Positions 9,187 through 16,532 of a stretch of DNA of 64,000 nucleotides are shown one piece after another; the first letter of the stretch is position 1; each line of letters opens with the position of its first letter. The stretch lies in contig NZ_CP037864.1 in assembly GCF_004353845.1 (NCBI RefSeq), forward strand, positions 682,001 to 746,000, written 5' to 3'. The position numbers and the translations under genes are program-made. This stretch comes from Citrobacter arsenatis (GTDB lineage Bacteria > Pseudomonadota > Gammaproteobacteria > Enterobacterales > Enterobacteriaceae). The notes below the pieces were generated by a model. That model saw only the letters and a program-made list of their open reading frames with translations, ran no database searches and had not been told where the DNA came from.

Positions 9187-9729
9187 TCAGATTACGATAT
9201 AACAGTAAGGCGTATGTTCGATGTCTCTGAGCAACACATGTTTCTTACGTGATTTAGTCAGGTAATATTTTTCATCCAGATAGTAGTCAATGAGTTCATC
9301 GAGGCGCTCTTTATCTATCCGGGGCGTTACCCCCAGCGTCCAGAAGCTACGCAGTTCTAATTCCGAACGTTTAATTTTTGCGCTTTTAACCAAATCAGCA
9401 ATCATATTTCTGACGCAACTTGTCGGATCCTGGTTCTGTTTGAGTTCAAGCGCTATGTAGCTATCCTGCGTCCAGCCTTTTTTCCGCAACAAGAAATCTG
9501 CACGCACAGACAATCGCTGTGGATTTTTTCGCAGATCGCAAGCGAGGGTTTGTTCACGCCACCATTCATGACCCGTCGAAGCCAACAGATTGGCAAATTC
9601 TATCTGCATCCAGACTTCCCAACCGGAGATGTTGTACTGATCGATGATATTGAGCTTTTGGCGAATATCTTCACGTTCAAAAAAGTGGTGTGCGAGGGTG
9701 GATAGGTGATCAAAATCGCGATTTAACAT
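9187..9729 (-). CDS. Hypothetical protein with PD-(D/E)XK-like motifs
   Basis: 180-residue protein that I do not recognise. It has no signal peptide or membrane segment. The order of motifs suggests a PD-(D/E)XK nuclease fold: a helix carrying E44 (MQIEFANLL, 41-49), a strand with D78 (RADFLLRKKG), and a strand ending in E95-L-K97 (YIALELKQN), followed by a likely helix with conserved-looking basic residues (114-122). It lies between btsT and tsr, which are adjacent in K-12, so it is an accessory gene. The ATG at 9729 has AAGGA about ten bases upstream. It is divergent from tsr and shares a 191-bp upstream region with it. It could be a solitary restriction-like or DNA-repair nuclease, or a DUF with a degenerate fold; only the motif order supports this. 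Confidence 0.7.
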   Translation of the reverse strand: MLNRDFDHLSTLAHHFFEREDIRQKLNIIDQYNISGWEVWMQIEFANLLASTGHEWWREQTLACDLRKNPQRLSVRADFLLRKKGWTQDSYIALELKQNQDPTSCVRNMIADLVKSAKIKRSELELRSFWTLGVTPRIDKERLDELIDYYLDEKYYLTKSRKKHVLLRDIEHTPYCYIVI

Positions 9730-9862
9730 AGAAGCATCCTTTCCTTAAAAAACGGGAATCCTACACCTAAGGTGCAACATAACGACTAATTTTTTGCGTA
9801 ATTTGTCATAGGGAACGGTATTTGATGCGAAAACGTTAATTCGGTGGCAATTGCTGGCACCT

Positions 9863-9889
9863 TAAAGTTTTCTCTTTCCAGGCCGAAAA
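9863..9889 (+). promoter_or_regulatory. Sigma-28 (FliA) promoter of tsr
   Basis: TAAA (9863-9866), a 15-bp spacer and GCCGAAAA (9882-9889) match the flagellar class 3 promoter consensus TAAA-N15-GCCGATAA with one mismatch. It sits 31 bp before the tsr start, so tsr would be transcribed by FliA with the motility genes. Confidence 0.88.
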
Positions 9890-9920
9890 CCAGAGTATCT
9901 GTCTAGCGGAAAGAGAAAAC

Positions 9921-11582
9921 ATGTTAAAACGAATGAAGATTGTTACCAGCTTACTGCTGGTATTGGCGCTGTTTGGCCTTTTACAGCTCGCCTCTGGCGG
10001 CTTGTTTTTTAACTCACTTAAGAATGACAAAGAGAACTTTACCGTTCTGCAAACTATTCGCCAGCAACAGTCTGCGCTGAACGCCACCTGGGTTGAGCTG
10101 CTGCAAACGCGTAATACCCTGAACCGCGCGGGTATTCGCTACATGATGGATCAGAGCAATATCGGCAGTGGCGCGACCGTTGCCGAGCTGATGCAAGTCG
10201 CCAGCACGGCGTTGAAGCTGACGGAAAAAAACTGGGCGATTTACGAGTCGCTCCCGCGCGATCCGCGCCAAAGCGAAACCGCGTTCCAGGAGATCAACCG
10301 CACCTATGACATCTATCACGGTGCGCTGGCGGAGCTGATCCAGCTACTCGGTGACGGGAAGATCAACGCCTTCTTTGATCAACCGACGCAGAGCTATCAG
10401 GATGGCTTTGAGAAGCAGTACATGAGTTACATGCAGCAGAACGATCGCCTGTATGACATCGCGGTGGAAGATAACAACAGCTCTTACAGCCAGGCGATGT
10501 GGGTACTGGTCTGCGTGCTGATTACCGTACTGGCGGCGATTATTGCGGTGTGGTTTGGTATCAAACTGACCCTTATTTCCCCAATGAACCGTCTGATTGA
10601 AAGTATTCGTCATATTGCCAGCGGTGATTTGGTGAAGCGTATTGAGGTGGAAGGTTCCAACGAGATTGGACAACTGGCGGAAAGCCTGCGCCATATGCAG
10701 GGTGAGCTGATGAACACCGTGGGTGACGTGCGTAACGGTGCCAACGCGATTTACAGCGGGGCCAGCGAGATTGCGATGGGCAATAACGATCTCTCCTCGC
10801 GTACCGAGCAGCAGGCAGCATCTCTGGAAGAAACCGCAGCCAGCATGGAACAGCTGACGGCGACCGTGAAGCAGAACGCCGAAAACGCGCGTCAGGCCAG
10901 CCATCTGGCACTGAGCGCTTCTGAAACCGCGCAGAAAGGCGGCAAAGTGGTGGATAACGTGGTGCAAACCATGCGCGATATCGCTTCCAGTTCGCAGAAA
11001 ATCGCCGACATTATCAGCGTCATCGATGGCATTGCCTTCCAGACCAATATTCTGGCGCTCAACGCCGCGGTAGAAGCCGCACGTGCGGGCGAGCAGGGCC
11101 GTGGTTTTGCGGTGGTTGCGGGTGAAGTGCGTAACCTGGCCCAGCGTAGTGCGCAGGCCGCGCGCGAGATTAAAAGCCTGATTGAAGACTCGGTCAGCCG
11201 TGTGGATGTGGGTTCAACGCTGGTTGAAAGCGCCGGTGAAACCATGGATGAAATCGTCAATGCGGTAACCCGCGTGACCGATATCATGGGTGAAATCGCC
11301 TCTGCTTCTGATGAACAGAGCCGTGGTATCGACCAGGTCGGTCTGGCTGTCGCTGAGATGGATCGCGTAACGCAGCAGAACGCCTCGTTGGTGGAAGAAT
11401 CCGCCGCCGCCGCTGCAGCGCTGGAAGAGCAGGCCAGCCGTCTGACCCAGGCCGTTGCCGTGTTCCGTATTCAGCATGACCAACAGCGCGCACGTGACGT
11501 TGCCGCTGCAAAACCGGTTTCAACGGTCCAGCCGCGCAAAGCTGCGGTAACCGATGCCGGGGATAACTGGGAAACGTTCTAA
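9921..11582 (+). CDS. tsr: Tsr, methyl-accepting chemotaxis protein (serine receptor)
   Basis: 553-residue chemoreceptor that senses serine in the periplasm and controls CheA through CheW. TM1 spans about 7-30, a four-helix periplasmic domain runs to about 190, TM2 is at about 190-213, and a HAMP domain follows to about 265. The cytoplasmic hairpin tip contains FQTNILALNAAVEAARAGEQ. The serine-binding arginines appear conserved (QTRNTLNRAGIRYMM, R64 and R69). The C-terminus NWETF is the CheR/CheB tether pentapeptide of high-abundance receptors. It is two residues longer than K-12 Tsr. It has a FliA promoter and is followed directly by the large REP array. Assignment as Tsr rather than Tar rests on the close full-length match. 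Confidence 0.96.
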   Translation: MLKRMKIVTSLLLVLALFGLLQLASGGLFFNSLKNDKENFTVLQTIRQQQSALNATWVELLQTRNTLNRAGIRYMMDQSNIGSGATVAELMQVASTALKLTEKNWAIYESLPRDPRQSETAFQEINRTYDIYHGALAELIQLLGDGKINAFFDQPTQSYQDGFEKQYMSYMQQNDRLYDIAVEDNNSSYSQAMWVLVCVLITVLAAIIAVWFGIKLTLISPMNRLIESIRHIASGDLVKRIEVEGSNEIGQLAESLRHMQGELMNTVGDVRNGANAIYSGASEIAMGNNDLSSRTEQQAASLEETAASMEQLTATVKQNAENARQASHLALSASETAQKGGKVVDNVVQTMRDIASSSQKIADIISVIDGIAFQTNILALNAAVEAARAGEQGRGFAVVAGEVRNLAQRSAQAAREIKSLIEDSVSRVDVGSTLVESAGETMDEIVNAVTRVTDIMGEIASASDEQSRGIDQVGLAVAEMDRVTQQNASLVEESAAAAAALEEQASRLTQAVAVFRIQHDQQRARDVAAAKPVSTVQPRKAAVTDAGDNWETF

Positions 11583-11591
11583 ACCTGTGAT

Positions 11592-12300
11592 GCCGGATGG
11601 CGCTGTCGCTTATCCGGCCTACGGGGTAAGCAACGTGGCTGCCGGATGGCGCTGTCGCTTATCCGGCCTACGGGGTAAGTTACGTGGCTGCCGGATGGCG
11701 CTGTCGCTTATCCGGCCTGTGGGTAAGTTACGTGACTGCCGGATGGCGCTGTCGCTTATCGGGCCTACGGGGAAGTTACGTGGTTGCCGGATGGCGCTGT
11801 CGCTTATCCGGCCTACGGGGTAAGTTACGTGGCTGCCGGATGGCGCTGTCGCTTATCCGGCCTGTGGGTAAGTTACGTGACTGCCGGATGGCGCTGTCGC
11901 TTATCCGGCCTACGGGGAAAGTTACGTGGTTGCCGGATGGTGCTGTCGCTTATCCGGCCTACGGGGTAAGCAACGTGGCTGACGGATGGCGCTGTCGCTT
12001 ATCCGGCCTACGGGGTAAGTTACGTGGCTGCCGGATGGCGCTGTCGCTTATCCAGCCTACGGGGAAAGTTACGTGGTTGCCGGATGGCGCTGTCGCTTAT
12101 CCGGCCTACGGGGAAGTTACGTGGTTGCCGGATGGCGCTGTCGCTTATCCGGCCTACGGGGTAAGTTACGTGGCTGCCGGATGGCGCTGTCGCTTATCCG
12201 GCCTGTGGGTAAGTTACGTGGCTACCGGATGGCGCTGTCGCTTATCGGGCCTACGGGGAAAGTTACGTAGGCCCGATAAGGCGTAGCCGTCATCGGGCAA
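11592..12300. repeat. Tandem REP array: 14 direct units of 48-49 bp plus an inverted end unit
   Basis: Fourteen head-to-tail units begin at 11592, 11641, 11690, 11738, 11786, 11835, 11883, 11932, 11981, 12030, 12079, 12127, 12176 and 12224. Each holds a REP palindrome (GCCGGATGGCGCTGTCGC then TTATCCGGCC) and a short linker such as GGTAAGTTACGTGGCT. The array ends with one REP in reverse orientation (about 12269-12300). Linker variants recur in threes (units 2-4, 5-7 and 12-14), giving a higher-order period near 146 bp. It lies between the 3' ends of tsr and the convergent GNAT gene. It fits REP expansion by unequal recombination; spacers are not unique, so it is not CRISPR. Confidence 0.93.
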
Positions 12301-12816
12301 CTAGCGCAGCATCAGGCGCATGGCGCAGCGTCGTTCGTACGTCTGCCCGTGCGCTACCTCTTCAGCTCTTTTTTCGCGCAATTCCGGCGAAAGCGTCTCT
12401 TCAGCCAGCATTTCAAATCCCAGTCGTGCATACAATGGCGCATTCCACGGCACATCGCGGAAGGTGGTCAGCGTGAGCGACGTATAACCTTTCTCGCGTG
12501 CCTGTTCGGCAACATAGTCAATCAATCTGCGGCCAATACCTTTTCCCTGCCACTCCAGATGCAGTGAAAGTTCAGCAATAAACAGCGATGACCCCAGCGT
12601 TTCGGCAACCAAAAAACCGACCGGACGCCCATCGACCTGCGCCAGCCAGCTCATACCAGCAGCGGCAAATCCCCGATGCTGAGCAGCCGAGATAATCTGG
12701 TCGTCAGCAATCCATGCCAGTTCGGGGATGAGTAAAAAACGTTGCCCCGCAGATCGTTCGATGGCGGGGAGAGTGGCAGTGTCTGCCAGAGTAGTGGTGC
12801 GCAAGGTGATGTTCAT
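12301..12816 (-). CDS. GNAT-family N-acetyltransferase
   Basis: 171-residue single-domain acetyltransferase. The acetyl-CoA-binding motif A is seen in ELSLHLEWQGKGIGRRLIDY (Q/R-x-x-G-x-G/A form, about 85-105), and motif B in NAPLYARLGF (about 129-138) with the usual tyrosine. An N-terminal RTTTLADTATL start is typical of the fold. The ATG at 12816 is preceded by a purine-rich site. The substrate cannot be told from sequence; related proteins acetylate small molecules or protein N-termini. It is convergent with tsr across the REP array and lies upstream of lgoT on the same strand, separated by a strong inverted repeat. I do not know this gene from K-12 at this position. Confidence 0.85.
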   Translation of the reverse strand: MNITLRTTTLADTATLPAIERSAGQRFLLIPELAWIADDQIISAAQHRGFAAAGMSWLAQVDGRPVGFLVAETLGSSLFIAELSLHLEWQGKGIGRRLIDYVAEQAREKGYTSLTLTTFRDVPWNAPLYARLGFEMLAEETLSPELREKRAEEVAHGQTYERRCAMRLMLR

Positions 12817-12830
12817 ATGAGGAGCATAAC

Positions 12831-12860
12831 ATGCCCGATAAGCGCGGTGTTATCGGGCAT
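12831..12860. terminator. Inverted repeat between lgoT and the GNAT gene
   Basis: ATGCCCGATAA and TTATCGGGCAT pair across an eight-base loop, forming an 11-bp stem just beyond the lgoT stop codon. It lacks a strong U-run, so it may be a REP-derived 3' stabiliser or a weak terminator for lgoT rather than a classical intrinsic terminator. Confidence 0.55.
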
Positions 12861-12868
12861 CTGGAGGT

Positions 12869-14230
12869 TTAATCTTTACGCGGGTCGCTAATGGGTTGGC
12901 GCACCAGGAAGATGTAGGCGAGGGCGCCCACCATGGTGACGCAGCCGCAAATGATCAGCGCCAGGCGGAAAGAGTTAGTGGTATCAACAATAAATCCGGT
13001 GACGATCGGCGCAAACGACGCGCAGATAAAGCTGGCAAAGTTCTGGATACTGCCCACGGAAGCGGTCATGCGTGAGGCGACGGCGACGTGGATCAGGCCC
13101 CAGCACGAGGTACCGGCGAAGTGGATACAGAACAGCGCCATACCGATCAGTAACACGGCGGCCATCGACGTTGTGGCCTGCGGCACGACGAAGGTGAAGG
13201 CCGCTGAGCAGAACATCCCGGCGATAATACAAATCTTACGGCTCTTAATCGGCGCCATACCGCCTTTCACCAGCCAGTCGGTGACAAAACCGTTAATCAG
13301 CATGCCGGCTGCGCCAAACAGGAACGGGATCGCCGCCATTAATCCGGTGCTTTTTAAATCCAGGTTGTAGGAGGTTTGCAGGTAGCCTGGCAGCCAGGCC
13401 AAATATAACCATGCGGTATAGTTGATGCCGCTAAAGCCCAGCATCATGCCCCACATGGTACGGTTGCGGAACAGGCTGCGCCATTCGGCAAAACTTAGCG
13501 GATCGCGGCGGGCATTAACGCTGCCAGCGTTCAGGTACGCTTGTTCCGTGGCGCTCAGCTCAATTTGCTCGCGGTTGCGATACAGCATGTACCAGCCGAT
13601 GGCGAGGAAAATACCCAGTACGCCGATGGTGATAAACATCCAGCGCCAGCCCATTACCAGCATCATGGCGGCCAGAATCGGCGGGCTAATGGCAACCCCG
13701 ATGGTCGAGGCGGCGTTGAATAATCCCATCGGGCGACCGCGCTCTTTGATGTTAAACCAGTCGTTGATGACCTTTACGCCGCACGGGTTCATCGGCGCTT
13801 CACCGATCCCCATCCCGATACGCACCAGCACAAACTGAGTGAAGCTGTGCACCATGCCGGACAGCGCCTGAAACAGCGACCAGAAGAACATCCCCAGCCC
13901 CAGCATAATGCGCGGACCTTTACGATCCAGCAGCGGACCGCAGGGCAGTTGCGCAATACCGTAAGCGAGAGAAAACACCGACAGCAGCACGCCGATTTGC
14001 GTGGCGCTCAGCCCCAGTTCTTCACGAATCGTTAAGTTGGCGACCGACAAAGAACTGCGATCGAGGTAATTAATTACCGCAGCAAAAAATAATAAAATCA
14101 TTGCTGTGGTCTGAATACGTTTTATTCGGCTACTGCGTTGCACCATGCCTTCAGGCGGAACATTAATATCCGCAGATGACGACGTGCCAAACGAAGAACT
14201 CGGGTCGAGGGTAATATTATTTTTTTCCAC
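12869..14230 (-). CDS. lgoT: LgoT, L-galactonate MFS transporter
   Basis: 453-residue major facilitator of the anion:cation symporter (sialate/hexuronate) branch, matching K-12 YjjL/LgoT in length and nearly throughout. In K-12 it imports L-galactonate. An acidic/serine-rich cytosolic N-terminus (1-38) precedes 12 predicted membrane segments. The loop 2-3 signature DRKGPR follows TM2, and NYLDRSSLSVA in TM1 is typical of the family. It is on the same strand as lgoR, 214 bp downstream of it, and divergent from lgoD. Two inverted repeats in the lgoR-lgoT gap may be operators. Control by LgoR is inferred from K-12. Confidence 0.95.
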   Translation of the reverse strand: MEKNNITLDPSSSFGTSSSADINVPPEGMVQRSSRIKRIQTTAMILLFFAAVINYLDRSSLSVANLTIREELGLSATQIGVLLSVFSLAYGIAQLPCGPLLDRKGPRIMLGLGMFFWSLFQALSGMVHSFTQFVLVRIGMGIGEAPMNPCGVKVINDWFNIKERGRPMGLFNAASTIGVAISPPILAAMMLVMGWRWMFITIGVLGIFLAIGWYMLYRNREQIELSATEQAYLNAGSVNARRDPLSFAEWRSLFRNRTMWGMMLGFSGINYTAWLYLAWLPGYLQTSYNLDLKSTGLMAAIPFLFGAAGMLINGFVTDWLVKGGMAPIKSRKICIIAGMFCSAAFTFVVPQATTSMAAVLLIGMALFCIHFAGTSCWGLIHVAVASRMTASVGSIQNFASFICASFAPIVTGFIVDTTNSFRLALIICGCVTMVGALAYIFLVRQPISDPRKD

Positions 14231-14264
14231 GCCGGACTCCTGAACCTCAATAATTTATTTTTCA

Positions 14265-14323
14265 CACAGCCATGCTGTGCAGTATTGAAAAAAATACCAG
14301 TGATGAATCAATTTGCTCATCAC
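14265..14323 (-). promoter_or_regulatory. Two inverted repeats upstream of lgoT
   Basis: CACAGC-CAT-GCTGTG at 14265-14279 and GTGATGA-N10-TCATCAC at 14300-14323 lie 35-93 bp upstream of the lgoT start. GntR/FadR-type regulators bind short dyads, so these are candidate LgoR sites. Either could instead be an mRNA leader hairpin. No experimental motif is known to me. Confidence 0.4.
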
Positions 14324-14444
14324 CGCTCACAAAAGTTTTTAATGCAGTCGACTTAGCGTGAGCATAGGCAAGAGGTATTTTTCAGGCGTTTTTATTTTTA
14401 TAAAATCGTGCTCCCGGTAATGGTTTGCTGTTTTTTATCGGTAC

Positions 14445-15359
14445 TTAATGGGTGGCGCGGTGACTCTGGTTGATGGAGCGAATCATTGATTGTTTGGCTG
14501 AATTCAAATGGTTACAGAGCGCCAGGGTGGCATCCAGGTCGCTGCGGCAAATCAGCGCGCTGAGGATGGTCATATGCTCATCGATGGCAATGATATTGCG
14601 TTGTTTGAGATCGCTTTCATCCCATTGATAATGGAAATGGAAAATCACGGAAATTATCTCAAGTGATTGATTAAAAAATATATTATCGGCTGCGGAGAGC
14701 AGCAAAGCATGAAATTCACGGTCTAGCTGCGAGAACATACGAAAGCTGCTGCCGATGCTGTCGCGCAGGATCCGGTGGCGTTCCAACAGCGTTTTAGCCT
14801 GCAGCCAGCGCGGGTCATCATCGGGCAGATTGAGAAAATGCTGCAGGGAATGGGTTTCCAACATTTCTCGGAGTTCAAACAACTGCTCTGCATAGGCCTG
14901 ATCGAACTGCTTCATGCTCCACTGACCGCGTTTTTCATTTTTGATCAGGTTGTAACGTTCGAATTTTAAAAGATATTCCCGCACGACTACCGGACTTACG
15001 CCCGCGGCTCTGGCAAGCTGCAGTTCGGAGAAGCTCTCGCCCGCGCGCAGCTGGCGCTGGTTGATCATGGTGAAAAACGCCTGCTCAAAAATCCGGTTTT
15101 GTTCGGTCAGGGAGGCGGAGGTGCAGGCAAAACCGTCGTCATGGTCGGGTTTACGCACGATGACATAGTGGCTGCTGACCTGGGTCAGTACGCCGCACTC
15201 GACTAAATGGCTCAGCATATGGCGCACGGTGGTACGGCTGATGTTGTACATCTCCGCCAGTGCGCTTTGCGACGGAAGCGGGGAGGGGATATGACCACGA
15301 GCCATATCATCGATTATCTGGTTAATCACATTGTGGCGTAAGTTCTGCGAACGGCTCAT
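14445..15359 (-). CDS. lgoR: LgoR, GntR-family regulator of L-galactonate genes
   Basis: 304-residue transcription regulator matching K-12 YjjM/LgoR, needed for growth on L-galactonate. Residues about 8-72 form a winged helix (SALAEMYNISRTTVRHMLSH is the recognition region). Unusually, a second helix-turn-helix-like segment, LQLARAAGVSPVVVREYLL (about 113-132), precedes the C-terminal FCD/FadR-type effector domain (about 150-290, with conserved FELREMLE and FHALLLSAADN). The ATG at 15359 has AGGAG upstream. It is divergent from lgoD across 137 bp and upstream of lgoT, so it can control both transcripts. Confidence 0.93.
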   Translation of the reverse strand: MSRSQNLRHNVINQIIDDMARGHIPSPLPSQSALAEMYNISRTTVRHMLSHLVECGVLTQVSSHYVIVRKPDHDDGFACTSASLTEQNRIFEQAFFTMINQRQLRAGESFSELQLARAAGVSPVVVREYLLKFERYNLIKNEKRGQWSMKQFDQAYAEQLFELREMLETHSLQHFLNLPDDDPRWLQAKTLLERHRILRDSIGSSFRMFSQLDREFHALLLSAADNIFFNQSLEIISVIFHFHYQWDESDLKQRNIIAIDEHMTILSALICRSDLDATLALCNHLNSAKQSMIRSINQSHRATH

Positions 15360-15496
15360 GGCTTCTCCTTTTTGGCTATTAAAACCCGATTTAAAACATT
15401 TTTATGCGCTGAATTTCACAGATTGTGTTTCTCCTTTCTCCGGCTTTTTTATTTTCGTTGATATCTGGGGCAACAAAAAAACAGGAGAGCAGAATC

Positions 15497-16519
15497 ATGT
15501 CTACGATGAATACGTTGATTTGCCAGGAACCTAAAAAATTAGTCTGGAAAGAACGTGAAATACCTATTCCGGATGAGGGTGAAGCATTAATAAAAATTAA
15601 GACGGTAGGGATTTGTGGTACCGACATTCATGCCTGGGGAGGCAATCAGCCTTTTTTCAGCTATCCACGTGTATTAGGTCATGAAATATGTGGGGAAATT
15701 GTCGGGCTGGGAAAAAATATACAGAATCTGAAAAATGGTCAGCAGGTGGCGGTTATTCCTTACGTGGCCTGCCAGCAGTGTCCGGCATGCCTGAGCGGGC
15801 GTACCAACTGCTGCGAGAAGATTTCAGTGATTGGCGTGCATCAGGATGGCGGTTTCAGTGAATATCTTTCTGTTCCGGTGACCAACCTGCTGGATGCGCA
15901 GGGGATTGACCCGCAGGCGGCGGCGCTGATTGAGCCTTACGCCATCAGCGCACATGCGGTACGCCGGGCGGCGGTGGCGCCAGGTGAGCAGGTGCTGGTG
16001 GTCGGTGCCGGTCCGATTGGTCTGGGCGCTGCGGCGATTGCCAAAGCCGATGGCGCGCAGGTGGTGGTTGCCGATACCAGTCCGGCGCGCCGGGAGCATG
16101 TGGTTTCCCGGCTGGGACTCCCGGTTATCGACCCATCCGCTGACGATTTTGATGCGCAGTTGCGTGACCAGTTTGGCGGTTCGCTGGCGCAAAAGGTCAT
16201 TGATGCCACGGGGAATCAGCATGCGATGAACAACACGGTGAATTTGATTCGCCATGGCGGCAGCATCGTTTTCGTTGGGCTGTTTAAAGGTGATTTGCAG
16301 TTCTCCGATCCTGAGTTCCACAAAAAAGAGACCACCATGATGGGCAGTCGTAACGCCACACCGGAAGATTTCGCCAAAGTGGGGCGTCTGATGGCGGAAG
16401 GCAAACTGACCGCTGACATGATGCTCACGCACCGTTACGCGTTTACCAAACTGGCAGAAATCTATGAGCGGGATGTGATCAACAACCGTGAACTGATTAA
16501 AGGCGTGATCACGTTCTGA
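15497..16519 (+). CDS. lgoD: LgoD, L-galactonate 5-dehydrogenase
   Basis: 340-residue zinc-dependent medium-chain dehydrogenase, matching K-12 YjjN/LgoD, which oxidises L-galactonate to D-tagaturonate with NAD(P). Catalytic zinc residues lie in VGICGTDIH and GHE; structural zinc cysteines are in CQQCPACLSGRTNCCEK. The Rossmann motif VVGAGPIGLGAAA is near residue 170. The start is the ATG at 15497 (MSTMN), preceded by ACAGGAGAG; ATGs further upstream in frame lack a ribosome site. It is followed after 13 bp by the UxaB-like gene, so the two are almost certainly cotranscribed. Confidence 0.95.
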   Translation: MSTMNTLICQEPKKLVWKEREIPIPDEGEALIKIKTVGICGTDIHAWGGNQPFFSYPRVLGHEICGEIVGLGKNIQNLKNGQQVAVIPYVACQQCPACLSGRTNCCEKISVIGVHQDGGFSEYLSVPVTNLLDAQGIDPQAAALIEPYAISAHAVRRAAVAPGEQVLVVGAGPIGLGAAAIAKADGAQVVVADTSPARREHVVSRLGLPVIDPSADDFDAQLRDQFGGSLAQKVIDATGNQHAMNNTVNLIRHGGSIVFVGLFKGDLQFSDPEFHKKETTMMGSRNATPEDFAKVGRLMAEGKLTADMMLTHRYAFTKLAEIYERDVINNRELIKGVITF

Positions 16520-16532
16520 GAGGGTAAATGCG

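Noticed and set aside
11684..12286. A 200-codon open frame across the REP array, repeating GWRCRLSGL
   Set aside because: It is translation of the 48-49-bp REP units; unit length is not a multiple of three so different units are read in different frames, there is no ribosome site, and REP arrays are non-coding.
11592..12300. Possible CRISPR array because of the regular 48-49-bp period
   Set aside because: The sequence between palindromes is nearly the same in every unit, so there are no unique spacers; no cas gene is present.
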